From positions 2,790,001 through 2,854,000 of the forward strand of contig CAXXDU010000002.1 in assembly GCA_963667535.2 (NCBI GenBank): DNA of 64,000 nucleotides, given 5' to 3'. Positions 30,764 through 40,398 of this stretch are shown in pieces. This stretch comes from UBA5614 sp963667535. GTDB taxonomy: Bacteria > Cloacimonadota > Cloacimonadia > Cloacimonadales > Cloacimonadaceae. Position numbers and translations under genes: made by a program. Each line of letters opens with the position of its first letter. Position 1 is the first letter of the stretch. The notes under the pieces are model-generated. The model did no database searches, was not told where the DNA came from, and worked only from the letters and a program-made list of their open reading frames with translations.

Positions 30764-31882
30764 TTACATAATGCTGTGAGAAAAGATTCTTTCCCAGAAA
30801 TCGAGCCAGTTATTCAGGTTTTCTTTCGGATTTTCTTGCATCAGCTTGTCGTTAACAGTAAAGGTTGTAAAAGGAACGGCAGAAAACTGTGCCGGCAAGG
30901 GAGTGGATTCATTGGTCGGGAATAGTCCTAAATCATAAGCTACAAACTTCTGAATCCCGGGGGAAAGCAAATATGCCATAAAAGCTTCAGAGACCGGTTT
31001 TTGTTTTGATTTTACCGGAATGGCAGCGCCTTCAATATAGAGAAAGCTACCTTCTTTCATAAGAGACGCTTTAATTGGTAATGGATTTGTAAGAGCTTGC
31101 GCTTGTGATTCGATTATCCAGGCAGGAGTACTGGTAAATCCGAAGGTCATGGAGCAATCCTGGGAATTTACTGCTTGCAACGCTTCCTGCCAGGTATCCT
31201 TGCTTGCGTAAACATTCTTTTTGATGCTTTTCCAAAACTGCTGATATCCATCGTTTCCAAATAATGCGATGGTCCAATAGAGAGATGCTCTGCCAATACC
31301 TGAATTACGGGGGTCACATATTGCTATTTGATTGAGGAAACGAGCATCCTGCAATTCTCCAAAAGACTCAGGTGGTCGTGATATTTTCTGTTCATTATAG
31401 AGCATGGCAAGATAACCGTAACCATAAGGGATGATTCTGCTTTGTGAATCCAAAAGATAAGTACTATTCACCGGGTGTTTTTTGAGAACTGTTGAAGCTG
31501 TGAATCCACTGTATGCAGATGTATCATTGAAGAAACTATTATCGATTCCTAAAACAAGGTCATATTTAATATTCTTTGCATCCTGAATATACTCCAGAAG
31601 CTCCGAACTGCCAGTGCATGATATTACTTCCACTCTGCATTTGTGCGCTTGTTCAAAAGCAGGAATAATTCGTTTTAGAAAACCTGTTTGTTTTATCCTA
31701 TCAAGGGTCAGGATAGTAAATAGCTTACCGGATTTTGCTTTGCCGGTTGGATTTGATTTTGAGGCTTTGCTGCATGTGCATAATATTAACATAATCATGC
31801 AAAGCAGCAGCAAACTGCTGAGCATGCGTGATACTCTTTGAATATCTGCTCTTGTAAGTGCAAATTTATCAACCGATTTCAA
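30764..31882 (-). CDS. Extracellular solute-binding lipoprotein, ThiB-like
   Basis: The gene encodes 372 residues. The hydrophobic segment LSSLLLLCMIMLILCTC is a lipoprotein signal with the Cys near residue 38. The mature part is a type 1/ThiB-like periplasmic binding protein: LFTILTLDRIKQTGFLKRII, YDLVLGIDNSFF, IPYGYGYLAMLYN, PRNSGIGRASLYWTIALFG. In thiamin transporters the order is binding protein, permease, ATPase; no such partners are nearby, so the ligand is uncertain. The annotated start is a TTG immediately after the mlaE stop with GGAGC before it; an ATG 19 codons later would also give a signal peptide. Confidence 0.82.
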   Translation of the reverse strand: MKSVDKFALTRADIQRVSRMLSSLLLLCMIMLILCTCSKASKSNPTGKAKSGKLFTILTLDRIKQTGFLKRIIPAFEQAHKCRVEVISCTGSSELLEYIQDAKNIKYDLVLGIDNSFFNDTSAYSGFTASTVLKKHPVNSTYLLDSQSRIIPYGYGYLAMLYNEQKISRPPESFGELQDARFLNQIAICDPRNSGIGRASLYWTIALFGNDGYQQFWKSIKKNVYASKDTWQEALQAVNSQDCSMTFGFTSTPAWIIESQAQALTNPLPIKASLMKEGSFLYIEGAAIPVKSKQKPVSEAFMAYLLSPGIQKFVAYDLGLFPTNESTPLPAQFSAVPFTTFTVNDKLMQENPKENLNNWLDFWERIFSHSIM

Positions 31883-32632
31883 TCAAGAAGCTCCAAACAG
31901 AAGCCAGGCGACAGAAAAGTCCATAATCAGAATTAATATGGCAGAGTATACTACGGTTTGGGTTGTTACTTTACCGACGCCTTCTGCTCCGCCTGTTGCT
32001 TTGGAACCCTCAAAACAACCAATTGAAGTAATAATCAGACCGAAAAAGATTGATTTAACCAGCCCACCCCACAAATCAGAAGGAAGAAAGTAATTCTTCA
32101 TGCTGCTGAAGAAAGTGTGAGAATAGATGCCATAACGCAGATAAGTAAAGAACCAGGAAGAGATGATACCGATCAGATCAGCATAGATTGTTAAAAGTGG
32201 GAAGACAATAATACCGGCAACAATCCGAGGTAAGTACAAAAAATCAGAAGGTTCGATTGAAAGTGTCTTAAGAGCGTCAAGTTGTTCACTAACGTTCATT
32301 GTACCAATCTCAGCAGCGATGCTGGCACCCACTTTACCTGTAAGTACTAAAGCAGTTAATACAGGAGCTAATTCAATCATAGTGGATTTTCCGACTAATA
32401 CACCCACAAACGCTACGGGAATGTAGCCCTGGGTCTGATAAACAGCTTGTACCGCGGTTACTAATCCGGTAAATGCGGCAGTGATTGTGATAAGAATCAG
32501 TGAATCAAAACCGATTCGGTATATCTGCCTGACTAATTCATTCCGCCGATGCCCCAGGTGGGGTAGGAAGCGCAAGCAGCCGTATAGAAAGAGGAAATAA
32601 CCCCCAATCTGGGATAGCCAATTAGTAATCAT
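31883..32632 (-). CDS. mlaE: MlaE-family ABC permease
   Basis: The product is the inner-membrane permease of the Mla/MCE-type phospholipid transport system. The ATG at 32632 (MITNWLSQIGG) overlaps the dnaB stop by 11 bp (ATGATTACTAA), which suggests coupling; a longer TTG-started frame at 32674 has no good SD. The product has about five membrane segments and the family core: TAAFTGLVTAVQ, FVGVLVGKSTMIELAPVLTALVLTGKVGASIAAEIGTM, EQLDALKTLSIEP. No MlaF ATPase or MCE protein is found in the window; they must be encoded elsewhere. Confidence 0.9.
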   Translation of the reverse strand: MITNWLSQIGGYFLFLYGCLRFLPHLGHRRNELVRQIYRIGFDSLILITITAAFTGLVTAVQAVYQTQGYIPVAFVGVLVGKSTMIELAPVLTALVLTGKVGASIAAEIGTMNVSEQLDALKTLSIEPSDFLYLPRIVAGIIVFPLLTIYADLIGIISSWFFTYLRYGIYSHTFFSSMKNYFLPSDLWGGLVKSIFFGLIITSIGCFEGSKATGGAEGVGKVTTQTVVYSAILILIMDFSVAWLLFGAS

Positions 32633-34067
32633 GACTGGTGTCGAGGTTTTGGAAAGTAATGATTTCCGGTACAAACCTCAGTTTTGTAGTCCCAATGGCA
32701 CCGTGTCTGTTCTTGCCAATAATAATTTCAGCTATACCTTTTACTTTTTCTATCTCACCATCATAATCAAAATCGGGATCTGAGTCTCTCTTGCCTTTGG
32801 ATTTGTAGCTCTTTTCCTTCTGTAGATAGATGTAATATTCGTCACGGTAAATAAACATTACCAAATCAGCGTCCTGCTCAATAGCTCCTGATTCACGCAA
32901 GTCAGATAAAACCGGTCGTTTGTTTTCGCGAGCTTCCAAAAGACGATTGAGCTGTGACAAAGCAATAACGGGAATATGCATGTCTTTTGCCAGAACTTTA
33001 AGAGCACGGGAAATTTCTGATATTTCCTGTTGTCGATTGTCCTTGTATTTAGGTGATGTCATAAGTTGTAAATAGTCAATAATAATCAGGTCCAAGCCGC
33101 CAATCTGAGCAGCAAGTCTTCTGGCTTTGGCTTTAATTTCCAGAGGTGTATTTGTGCCTGCATCATCAATGTAGATGTGTTTACTGGACAATCCATCGGC
33201 AGCCTGAGTTAGTCTGATAATCTTATCCTCGTTTAACCCAAATCCTTTGAGCATTGCGTCCATATTGACTTCAGCAACACTACTGAACAGCCTCATGATA
33301 ATTTCGTCCCGCGCCATTTCCATAGTGAAGACAGCCACTTTTTTATTCAAATCATTAGCTGCATGAGATGCTATATTTAGTGCAAAGGCAGTTTTACCCA
33401 TGGCTGGACGTGCAGCAATTACAATGAATTGCCCGGGTCTGAAACCACCGGTTAATCTGTCTAAATCAGCGAATCCGCTACCTACTCCAACTACGGGAAC
33501 ATGTGAATCTGCCACCTGCTGTATTATGGAAAGAACTTCATGCGAGATATCGCTTAAACGAACGAAACCTTGTTCTTTGGGCATCTCTGCTACAGCAAAA
33601 ATAGCCTGCTCAGCTTCATCGACAATAGATTGAACAGGTTTGTCTGCCTGATAACAAGATTCTATAATACCGTTTGAAGCGATGATGAGTTGTCTGAGTA
33701 AGGCTTGTTCTATAACAATATTTAAGTGATAGTCAAAATTAGCGCTGGATACGACGACATTCGCCAGTTCATTTATGTAAGGTATCCCGCCGACTTTTTC
33801 AAGCATATTTGCTCTTTCAAGTCTGCTCATCAGAGTTATAGCATCAATCTCTGTATTTTCGTAAAACAGTTCCTGCATAGTTCGGAGGATGATTTTATTG
33901 ACTGAGCGATACAAAAACTCTTCTTTCAGCTTTTCTATACCCTTGGTAGCGGCATCCTTATCAATCAGCATAGCTGATAAAACAGCAGCTTCAGCATTGA
34001 TATTTGAAGGCAAAGAACGTTCTGAGATGTGAGTGAGTTCGGCAGGGGCTTCTTTTCTTTTTGGCAT
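32622..34067 (-). CDS. dnaB: Replicative DNA helicase DnaB
   Basis: The product is the hexameric 5'-3' helicase of the replication fork. It has 481 residues. The N-terminal DnaB domain (SNINAEAAVLSAMLID) spans residues ~20-120. The RecA-like domain carries Walker A (ARPAMGKTAFALN), Walker B (LDLIIIDYLQLM) and the DnaB signature (LSQLNRLLEARENKRPVLSDLRESGAIEQDAD). The C-terminal tail ends KNRHGAIGTTKLRFVPE. SD AAGG before the ATG. No intein interrupts the P-loop. It lies 9 bp after coaD and overlaps mlaE. Confidence 0.97.
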   Translation of the reverse strand: MPKRKEAPAELTHISERSLPSNINAEAAVLSAMLIDKDAATKGIEKLKEEFLYRSVNKIILRTMQELFYENTEIDAITLMSRLERANMLEKVGGIPYINELANVVVSSANFDYHLNIVIEQALLRQLIIASNGIIESCYQADKPVQSIVDEAEQAIFAVAEMPKEQGFVRLSDISHEVLSIIQQVADSHVPVVGVGSGFADLDRLTGGFRPGQFIVIAARPAMGKTAFALNIASHAANDLNKKVAVFTMEMARDEIIMRLFSSVAEVNMDAMLKGFGLNEDKIIRLTQAADGLSSKHIYIDDAGTNTPLEIKAKARRLAAQIGGLDLIIIDYLQLMTSPKYKDNRQQEISEISRALKVLAKDMHIPVIALSQLNRLLEARENKRPVLSDLRESGAIEQDADLVMFIYRDEYYIYLQKEKSYKSKGKRDSDPDFDYDGEIEKVKGIAEIIIGKNRHGAIGTTKLRFVPEIITFQNLDTSHDY

Positions 34068-34076
34068 TACAAAACC

Positions 34077-34565
34077 TTAGTTATTTATTGAGTATTTATC
34101 ATGGAGTGCTGTGATAACAGAGGTGGGCAGAAAATCATGCAAATCACTACCCAATTCGGCAAGTTGTTTCATCATAGATGATGATAAATACATGTACCTC
34201 AGGCTGGGAACCAGAAAGATTGTTTCAATATCCGGAGCTATCTTTTTATTTGTTAACGCCAGAGAAAGCTCATATTCAAAATCGGAAACAGCTCTCATAC
34301 CACGAATCAATATTCTGCACTCAAGAGATTTGGCAAAATCAACTACCAAGCCTGAGAAAGGCAGGACTGTTATGTTCTTGATATGCGAAACTGACTTATT
34401 ACACAGCTCAATTCTTTCTGCAATCGAAAAGAGAGTTTGCTTTCCGGTAAAACCTGCAACACCCATGATTACTTCGTCAAACATAGTAGCAGCTTTTTCA
34501 GCGATATTAATGTGTCCCAAGGTTATCGGATCAAAAGTACCGGGATAAATTGCTCTTTGTTTCAT
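34077..34565 (-). CDS. coaD: Pantetheine-phosphate adenylyltransferase (CoaD)
   Basis: CoaD catalyses the fourth step of coenzyme A synthesis, joining ATP and 4'-phosphopantetheine. It has 162 residues, normal for the family. The nucleotidyltransferase motif TFDPITLGHINI is at the N-terminus, LIRGMRAVSDFEYE in the middle and the YMYLSSSMMKQLA loop (normally ISSTxVR) near residue 125. The ATG overlaps the pepP stop by four bases (ATGA). Confidence 0.96.
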   Translation of the reverse strand: MKQRAIYPGTFDPITLGHINIAEKAATMFDEVIMGVAGFTGKQTLFSIAERIELCNKSVSHIKNITVLPFSGLVVDFAKSLECRILIRGMRAVSDFEYELSLALTNKKIAPDIETIFLVPSLRYMYLSSSMMKQLAELGSDLHDFLPTSVITALHDKYSINN

Positions 34566-35794
34566 TTACGGCTTTCCTGAATAATTTTCTCTATATCTTC
34601 TATTTCTTTCGGGATATGCTTTGATAGAACCACGTATCCTGTTTCAGTAATCAAAACATCATCTTCTATGCGAATACCAAGACTTTCTTCCGGAATATAG
34701 ATACCGGGTTCGACAGTTATAACGTTCCCAGCTTCCAGAATGGAATCCCTGGCGCCTAAATCATGTGTATCCAAACCTAGATGATGACCCAGGCTATGCA
34801 TATAGTAACGCCGGAAATCCTTTGCATCATCTATCAGCCCAAGTCTAATCAAAGCCTGCTGTATCAGTTCATTTGTTTTCTCATTAAGCTCTGTTAAACC
34901 TATTCCGGGTTTCATCATAGTAATCATTTCTTTCTGGATAGCCAATACTTCCGAATAAACCCGCCTCTGCCTTGGAGAGAATGTGCCCGAAACAGGAAAA
35001 CAGCGTGTAATATCTGCACTGTAATTCATATATGAAGCGCCAACGTCCATGAGCACGACATCATTGTTCTCAATCCGGCAGTCATTCTGTCTATAGTGAA
35101 GAGTAGCGGCATTGATATTCGCAGCTATGATTGGTGCGAATCCCCATCTCTGCACTCCGTTTCTCTGCATTTCATAATAGAGTATAGCTTCCAGTTCATA
35201 TTCCATCATACCAACTTTGGCTTGTTGGAAGACGCTTCTAATTCCCTGGCCTGTCAAATCTATAGCTTTTTGAAGCTGTTCAATTTCCCATTCCGTTTTA
35301 ACAGACCGGATTGGTCTTACCAGAGTATTCAAATTCTCTATGACAATACCGGGATATATTTTACGTACAGGGTCAAGCATAAACAGAGCATGTGAAAGAG
35401 GACGGTTTAGCATTGGCGTCCCGATATTGGACCACAATTTTTGAATGATAGGGCAATGCTGGCTGAGAGTAGGATAAAAGTCCTCAAGATACATAATAAT
35501 CTCTATGCCTGAGAGTTGTTTTGCTTCGTCAGTAGTCATCTTCTTGCCATCCCACACTTCTTTTTCAGGGATACCTCTTTGAATAAACAAGCACTCAATA
35601 ACCTTGTTCTGTGTTTTGAGTACACACAGCACAGCTTCAGGGATAGCAAGACCTGTAAAGTATAGAAAATGGTTGTCTTGAGAAAACTTCTCAATTCCTT
35701 CTGATTCGAGCTTTGCAAAAACAATTGTCATTTGATTGGCTTCCATGGCATTTGCCAACGCTTCACGTCTGGGTTTTGTAATCTCAGCATTCAT
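34562..35794 (-). CDS. pepP: Xaa-Pro aminopeptidase (M24B)
   Basis: This is a metallopeptidase removing N-terminal residues linked to proline. It has 410 residues from the ATG at 35794, chosen because GGAGA lies seven bases before it; an ATG two codons upstream sits on the SD. The creatinase-like N-terminal domain is followed by the pita-bread domain with the metal ligands in order: DVGASYMNYSADITR, the His of SLGHHLGLDTHD, VEPGIYIP and IRIEDDVLI. It overlaps the endoQ-like gene by 11 bp and coaD by 4 bp, so it is firmly within the operon. Confidence 0.94.
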   Translation of the reverse strand: MNAEITKPRREALANAMEANQMTIVFAKLESEGIEKFSQDNHFLYFTGLAIPEAVLCVLKTQNKVIECLFIQRGIPEKEVWDGKKMTTDEAKQLSGIEIIMYLEDFYPTLSQHCPIIQKLWSNIGTPMLNRPLSHALFMLDPVRKIYPGIVIENLNTLVRPIRSVKTEWEIEQLQKAIDLTGQGIRSVFQQAKVGMMEYELEAILYYEMQRNGVQRWGFAPIIAANINAATLHYRQNDCRIENNDVVLMDVGASYMNYSADITRCFPVSGTFSPRQRRVYSEVLAIQKEMITMMKPGIGLTELNEKTNELIQQALIRLGLIDDAKDFRRYYMHSLGHHLGLDTHDLGARDSILEAGNVITVEPGIYIPEESLGIRIEDDVLITETGYVVLSKHIPKEIEDIEKIIQESRK

Positions 35795-37031
35795 GTGCAT
35801 TCTCCAAATGTATCTTCAAAATCCCATAACAGCCATCAAATCCGGGTGGGTCAAAGGAAAAATTTCCATTCCTGACTGCTATGATTTGTTGAATAATTTC
35901 TTGAGGCAGGTTGTTGTCAAGCAGTTCCTTAATATTTTGCTCTGAGCTTTGCCACAGCTCAATCTCAGTACTGAATATAGAAAGGCACTGCTTGTAGTAA
36001 GATATAACCTTGGGACTAATGATTGACTTGACCTTAGCAGCATGAGCAATGACTTCGATAAGAGGCATCAGGTGCATGAAAGATTGCTTATCAGGCATAA
36101 TGGTCCGGTCAGATAACTGGCTTGCTCTGCTTTTTACTCCGGGTAGTAGTTTTTTGCCGCATATAGGGCATGTGTATGCTTCATCATTAATATCCTGAAA
36201 ACAAACATCCGTTTTATCTGAATGCCGGTCTGCTCTGTGACCTGTAAGATAATACCTGCCTTCTGATGGTAAGAACTCGGCAGTCATAACAATCTTCCTA
36301 TTCCTGATAGCCTGAATAATGCTATCATAAGATATCAAATCAGTATCTAGAATTGTGAATTCTCTTCCAACCCTGTTTAATGCTGTACTGTGGCAATCGC
36401 TATTCGAGATTAATGCTCTTCCCTGCAAATCAGGAATCTGAGAGAGCATATCGGGGTCAGCACTCAGACCTGTTTCCACAGCATGGATATTAGAAACAAA
36501 GTCTCCATAGAATTCCAGCCATGTACTTAAACCGTTTTTACTGCCCAGTACACCGTCGGGAGTTAATATATGAGCAGGGATAATTTCCAACATCGGGTCG
36601 ATTTCTTGTATTGCATGGAGACTATCCTGAAGCTCAGCTTCATTCTCACAAACTATAAATGGTCTGGCTATAGTATTTTTATGTCCCTTTCTTTTTAACC
36701 AATCAACCATCTTTAGGATGGCTTTATCATTGGGAAACAGGATTACATGATGTGCCATTATGCGGTGACTGTAGTTTTTGAGTTTAACGGTAAATATCAC
36801 TTCGGTTTGTCTGATGAAATGAGCATTAGTTCCGGGAAATTGGTAGAGATTGTCTTTTGTAGCTGTTAATTGGGATTGATATTCTTTTTGCCATAGAGGA
36901 AACAGGCAATCACCGATGCCAAAAACCTGAATGCCTTTATACCTCATTGTCTCAGCCAGAGGTTTCAGTTGAATGGTTCCAACTCCTCCGGCATAACTTG
37001 AATGTGAATGAAGGTCAACTGCTATAGCCAT
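35784..37031 (-). CDS. Endonuclease Q-like PHP-domain protein
   Basis: The 415-residue product belongs to the TIGR00375/EndoQ family. EndoQ cuts 5' of deaminated bases (uracil, hypoxanthine, xanthine) and abasic sites. PHP metal motifs are complete: DLHSHSSYAGG (residues 6-16), GIGDCLFPLW, RQTEVIFT, MAHHVILFP, PAHILTPDGVLGSK and SNSDCHSTALNR. A small Cys cluster (VCFQDIN..., TCPICGKKLLPGV, about residue 280-300) corresponds to the zinc finger; only three cysteines are seen. A C-terminal helical region follows. It is embedded between clpX and pepP. Activity is inferred from the family. Confidence 0.87.
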   Translation of the reverse strand: MAIAVDLHSHSSYAGGVGTIQLKPLAETMRYKGIQVFGIGDCLFPLWQKEYQSQLTATKDNLYQFPGTNAHFIRQTEVIFTVKLKNYSHRIMAHHVILFPNDKAILKMVDWLKRKGHKNTIARPFIVCENEAELQDSLHAIQEIDPMLEIIPAHILTPDGVLGSKNGLSTWLEFYGDFVSNIHAVETGLSADPDMLSQIPDLQGRALISNSDCHSTALNRVGREFTILDTDLISYDSIIQAIRNRKIVMTAEFLPSEGRYYLTGHRADRHSDKTDVCFQDINDEAYTCPICGKKLLPGVKSRASQLSDRTIMPDKQSFMHLMPLIEVIAHAAKVKSIISPKVISYYKQCLSIFSTEIELWQSSEQNIKELLDNNLPQEIIQQIIAVRNGNFSFDPPGFDGCYGILKIHLENAHEC

Positions 37032-37082
37032 TTTTTCTGACTTCGTCTCTGTTTGGTATTACTATTTGAGACGGATTCTTAA

Positions 37083-38321
37083 CTAATTGGCTGCCAGTTT
37101 CTTTTTATCGTTATCTTTAAAGGTAAATATCGGTTCCTTGAGTTTCTTGACAACATCTGATGAGATAGTGCAAGTGCTGATATCAGGTCTGTCCGGTAAA
37201 TCAAACATGATGCTTAGCATTATCTTTTCCATAATAGCTCTCAAACCACGCGCTCCGGTCTTTTGATTGATAGCAATACTGGCTATTTCTTTTAAAGCAT
37301 CTTCTTTGATATTGAGCTTAACACCATCCATATCGAAGTACTTTTGATACTGCTTGACGATAGCATTTTTGGGCTTTGTCAGAATATCCAATAAAGCAGC
37401 TTCACTGAGCTCATGCAGAGTACATATTATCGGAAGCCTGCCGATGAGTTCCGGAATCAGACCATATTTTAGCAAGTCTGATGAATTTGTATAATCGAAT
37501 ATGCTGACATCAGATAGCTTTTCGCTGAGTTTCACATCAAATCCCAAAGCCTTGCGTGCCATACGCTCCTGGATGATCTTTTCCAAACCAAAGAAAGCGC
37601 CACCGGCAATGAACATAATATTGGTGGTATCCATTTCGATGAAATCCTGTTGAGGGTGTTTCCTGCCACCTTTGGGCGGGACATTGACTTTTGTACCTTC
37701 CAGAATCTTTAACAAAGCCTGCTGCACACCTTCACCAGAAACGTCTCGGGTAATGGAAGGAGTCTCGGATTTACGTGATACTTTATCAAGTTCGTCAATG
37801 TATACTATGCCTCTTTCAGCTTTGGCAATATCGTAATCTGCATTTTGTAATAAGCGGACGAGGATATTCTCCACATCTTCACCCACGTAACCGGCTTCCG
37901 TTAACGTAGTAGCATCGGATATGGCAAAAGGAACCTTCAAAAAGCGTGCCAAAGTCTGAGCTATGAGGGTTTTACCAGAGCCTGTCGGTCCAATCATCAT
38001 GATATTGCTTTTTTCAAGCTCCACATCATCGTCTTTCTTTTGCATAAAGATACGTTTATAGTGGTTATACACTGCTACTGATATTACCTGTTTAGCATTG
38101 TCCTGACCAATAACATACTGGTCAAGATATGACTTTATCTGGCTGGGAGTAGCAAGTTCAAATTCTGCTTCTGCTTCTGGTGGTTTATCCTGATCAACAA
38201 TTGTGTGACACATTGTAACGCATTCATCGCAGATATTACCTGCAATACCTCTGATCAGTGTTTTAACCTCTGCTTCTTGTCTTCCGCAAAATGAACAGCT
38301 CAGTGTCTTGTATTTTTCCAT
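37083..38321 (-). CDS. clpX: ATP-dependent Clp protease ATP-binding subunit ClpX
   Basis: ClpX is the AAA+ unfoldase that feeds substrates to ClpP. It has 412 residues. The N-terminal zinc-binding domain has four Cys (CSFCGRQ...ICDECV). Walker A is GPTGSGKTL, Walker B IVYIDELDK, and GYVGEDVENIL is the pore-loop region. The ClpP-docking loop, IGF in most species, reads LGF here. The arginine finger/sensor region IPELIGRLPIICTL and KTGARGLRAIMEK are intact. SD GAGG. It lies 16 bp after clpP. Confidence 0.97.
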   Translation of the reverse strand: MEKYKTLSCSFCGRQEAEVKTLIRGIAGNICDECVTMCHTIVDQDKPPEAEAEFELATPSQIKSYLDQYVIGQDNAKQVISVAVYNHYKRIFMQKKDDDVELEKSNIMMIGPTGSGKTLIAQTLARFLKVPFAISDATTLTEAGYVGEDVENILVRLLQNADYDIAKAERGIVYIDELDKVSRKSETPSITRDVSGEGVQQALLKILEGTKVNVPPKGGRKHPQQDFIEMDTTNIMFIAGGAFFGLEKIIQERMARKALGFDVKLSEKLSDVSIFDYTNSSDLLKYGLIPELIGRLPIICTLHELSEAALLDILTKPKNAIVKQYQKYFDMDGVKLNIKEDALKEIASIAINQKTGARGLRAIMEKIMLSIMFDLPDRPDISTCTISSDVVKKLKEPIFTFKDNDKKKLAAN

Positions 38322-38337
38322 TCAAAACCTCAGGCTT

Positions 38338-38922
38338 TTAGCGACGATGAGTCAAAACTTCGTCAATTATGCCGTATTCTTTGGCTTCCATAGCGCTCAT
38401 AAAGAAATTACGGTCACTGTCATCTTTCAGGCGTTCCAAGCTTTGCCCGGTATGAACGCTGAGGATATCATTCAGTTTGTCTCTCAGATAGAGAATTTCT
38501 TTTGCCTGAATTTCTATATCAGCAGCCTGACCCTGTGCGCCACCCATAGGCTGGTGAATCATAATTCTGCCATAGGGTAAAGCGATGCGTTTGCCTTTTG
38601 CACCTGCAGCCAGAAGGACTGCTCCCATACTGGCAGCTTGTCCGATACAGATTGTACTGATATTGGGTTTGATATATTGCATCGTGTCATAGATTGCAAG
38701 CCCGGAAGAGATTATTCCACCCGGACTATTGATGTACATGTAGATATCTTTTTCCTGATCTTCACCTTCCAGGTGGATTAACTGGGCAACTATCGTATTT
38801 GCCATATTGTCGTCAATGGGTCCACCCAAAAAGATTATCCTGTCTTTAAGCAGCCTTGAATAGATGTCATAAGCTCTTTCGCTGCGTCCTGTCTGTTCTA
38901 TAACTATTGGTATGTAATTCAT
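38338..38922 (-). CDS. clpP: ATP-dependent Clp protease proteolytic subunit ClpP
   Basis: ClpP is the serine protease that forms the tetradecameric chamber. It has 194 residues. The catalytic Ser lies in GQAASMGAVLLAAG, His in MIHQPMGGAQG, and Asp in the KDDSDRNFFM helix region. The N-terminus (MNYIPIVIEQTGRSERAYDI) is typical, with little or no propeptide. SD GGAGG. It lies 15 bp after tig and 16 bp before clpX, in the classical tig-clpP-clpX order. Confidence 0.98.
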   Translation of the reverse strand: MNYIPIVIEQTGRSERAYDIYSRLLKDRIIFLGGPIDDNMANTIVAQLIHLEGEDQEKDIYMYINSPGGIISSGLAIYDTMQYIKPNISTICIGQAASMGAVLLAAGAKGKRIALPYGRIMIHQPMGGAQGQAADIEIQAKEILYLRDKLNDILSVHTGQSLERLKDDSDRNFFMSAMEAKEYGIIDEVLTHRR

Positions 38923-38937
38923 CTTTTGCCTCCGGAT

Positions 38938-40263
38938 TTATTCCGATTGGTCTGTTTTTGTTTCTTCTTTCTCTTCAGTATATTCTGTGTTTTCCAGATT
39001 ATCCGTTACTATCGGTTCTTCTTCAGCAATGAAGAAATCGCAGGTTTCTGCAATTTTATTCAGGATAGTATAATTAATCACTGTCTCGTTAAAACTCTCA
39101 TCTTCGGTTGTCTCTTTGTGTTTCTCTTTCCATTCTTCCACAGATTGGTCACTGAGTTTGGCTTCATGCTCTATGTAAAGGGCAATACTATCTTCTGTCG
39201 CTTCCAGAATATACTCTTTACGCAAAGCTTTCATCAGATACATATTGATAAAGTCCTGTGTAATGCGGTAACGAATCTGGAACTCATAATACTTGCGCCA
39301 TTGGGCATCATCAATATTATATTGTTCAAGTTCTTTTTCTGCTACATATTGAATCGTCTTTTCCGGAAGGTCAAATCTGTTATCCACATACAGCTTGGTT
39401 ATCAGTGAGTTTATCTTAATGTTATGATTCTTCAGAACGTTCTTTTCCTTTAGCTCAGCTTCGATTTTTTGATTCATGTCATCAACGGAATCAAATTCCA
39501 GATCTTTGGCAAATTCATCATCAATAACAGGTAATTGAGTTCTGCGAATGGCATTTACCATAAAGCTAACATCCACATCACCATCATGATGACTGTGTTC
39601 TGCATGCTTAAAGATATGGTGTACATAAGCATGAGGAGCTTTGATTGTAAAGCTGTCACCGATTTTTTTGCCGAGAGCTGCTTCGGTAAGTTCCGGCTCA
39701 TGCTGAGTATTCAAAAATGTGCTATAGTTATCTGTGAAATCCTGTCCTTCAATATTGCATTTGACTTCAAATTCCACTTCATCACTTTCAGCTATACCGT
39801 CTTCCACATCAATCATAGTTGAATTTTCTTTCCGAAGCTCTTCAATATATTTCTGCACTTCATCCTTGAGTTCCAACGGACGGTAAGGTACACTCAGCCC
39901 TTCTATCTGTGTCAAAGTTACATCGGGTTCAGCTTCGATTTCGACTTTAATAATCATATCCTGACCCGGTTCCCACTGCATATCCTTGATTTCGGGCTGA
40001 AGCAGATAGTTAATCTCATGTTCCTGCACAGCTTCATGAAAGACTTCATCAATATAATCCATGAAGAAGTGTTCTCTGATTTTCTCACCATAAGTACGTT
40101 CAACCATACTCATAGGAGCTTTGCCTTTCCTGAAACCCGGAATAGCAACTTCTGTTGCTGATTTATTCAGATAGCTGCGATATGCTTTTTGCACTCTTTC
40201 AGCTTCAACTGTCAGGACAATTTCCTTTTTTGCAGCGTTAATTGCATTAATATCAACTTGCAC
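38938..40263 (-). CDS. tig: Trigger factor
   Basis: Trigger factor is the ribosome-bound chaperone that meets nascent chains. It has 441 residues, starts with GTG at 40263 (GAGGAGA before it). The ribosome-binding signature PGFRKGKAP is at residue ~44. A PPIase (FKBP-like) domain is expected at about 150-250, but the sequence there is diverged with a His-rich loop (HHIFKHAEHSHHDGD). A C-terminal helical chaperone domain follows, and the tail is very acidic (ENTEYTEEKEETKTDQSE). It heads the tig-clpP-clpX operon. Confidence 0.96.
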   Translation of the reverse strand: MQVDINAINAAKKEIVLTVEAERVQKAYRSYLNKSATEVAIPGFRKGKAPMSMVERTYGEKIREHFFMDYIDEVFHEAVQEHEINYLLQPEIKDMQWEPGQDMIIKVEIEAEPDVTLTQIEGLSVPYRPLELKDEVQKYIEELRKENSTMIDVEDGIAESDEVEFEVKCNIEGQDFTDNYSTFLNTQHEPELTEAALGKKIGDSFTIKAPHAYVHHIFKHAEHSHHDGDVDVSFMVNAIRRTQLPVIDDEFAKDLEFDSVDDMNQKIEAELKEKNVLKNHNIKINSLITKLYVDNRFDLPEKTIQYVAEKELEQYNIDDAQWRKYYEFQIRYRITQDFINMYLMKALRKEYILEATEDSIALYIEHEAKLSDQSVEEWKEKHKETTEDESFNETVINYTILNKIAETCDFFIAEEEPIVTDNLENTEYTEEKEETKTDQSE

Positions 40264-40307
40264 AATGTCTCCTCATAATTGTCATTCCTGCGACCAAAAA
40301 GCATGTC

Positions 40308-40327
40308 ATTCCTGCGCAGGCAGGAAT
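40308..40327. repeat. dRS3-like palindrome, left of tRNA-Leu
   Basis: ATTCCTGC-GCAG-GCAGGAAT, a 20-bp imperfect palindrome, is the same unit found four times inside the radical SAM gene. A half copy (GTCATTCCTGCGACC) precedes it. Confidence 0.85.
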
Positions 40328-40398
40328 CCCCGCTCTTTTCTCCATATCCCTATCAGAGGCAGGAAACCAATTTATATCATTATTTTTATAATCTTTTT

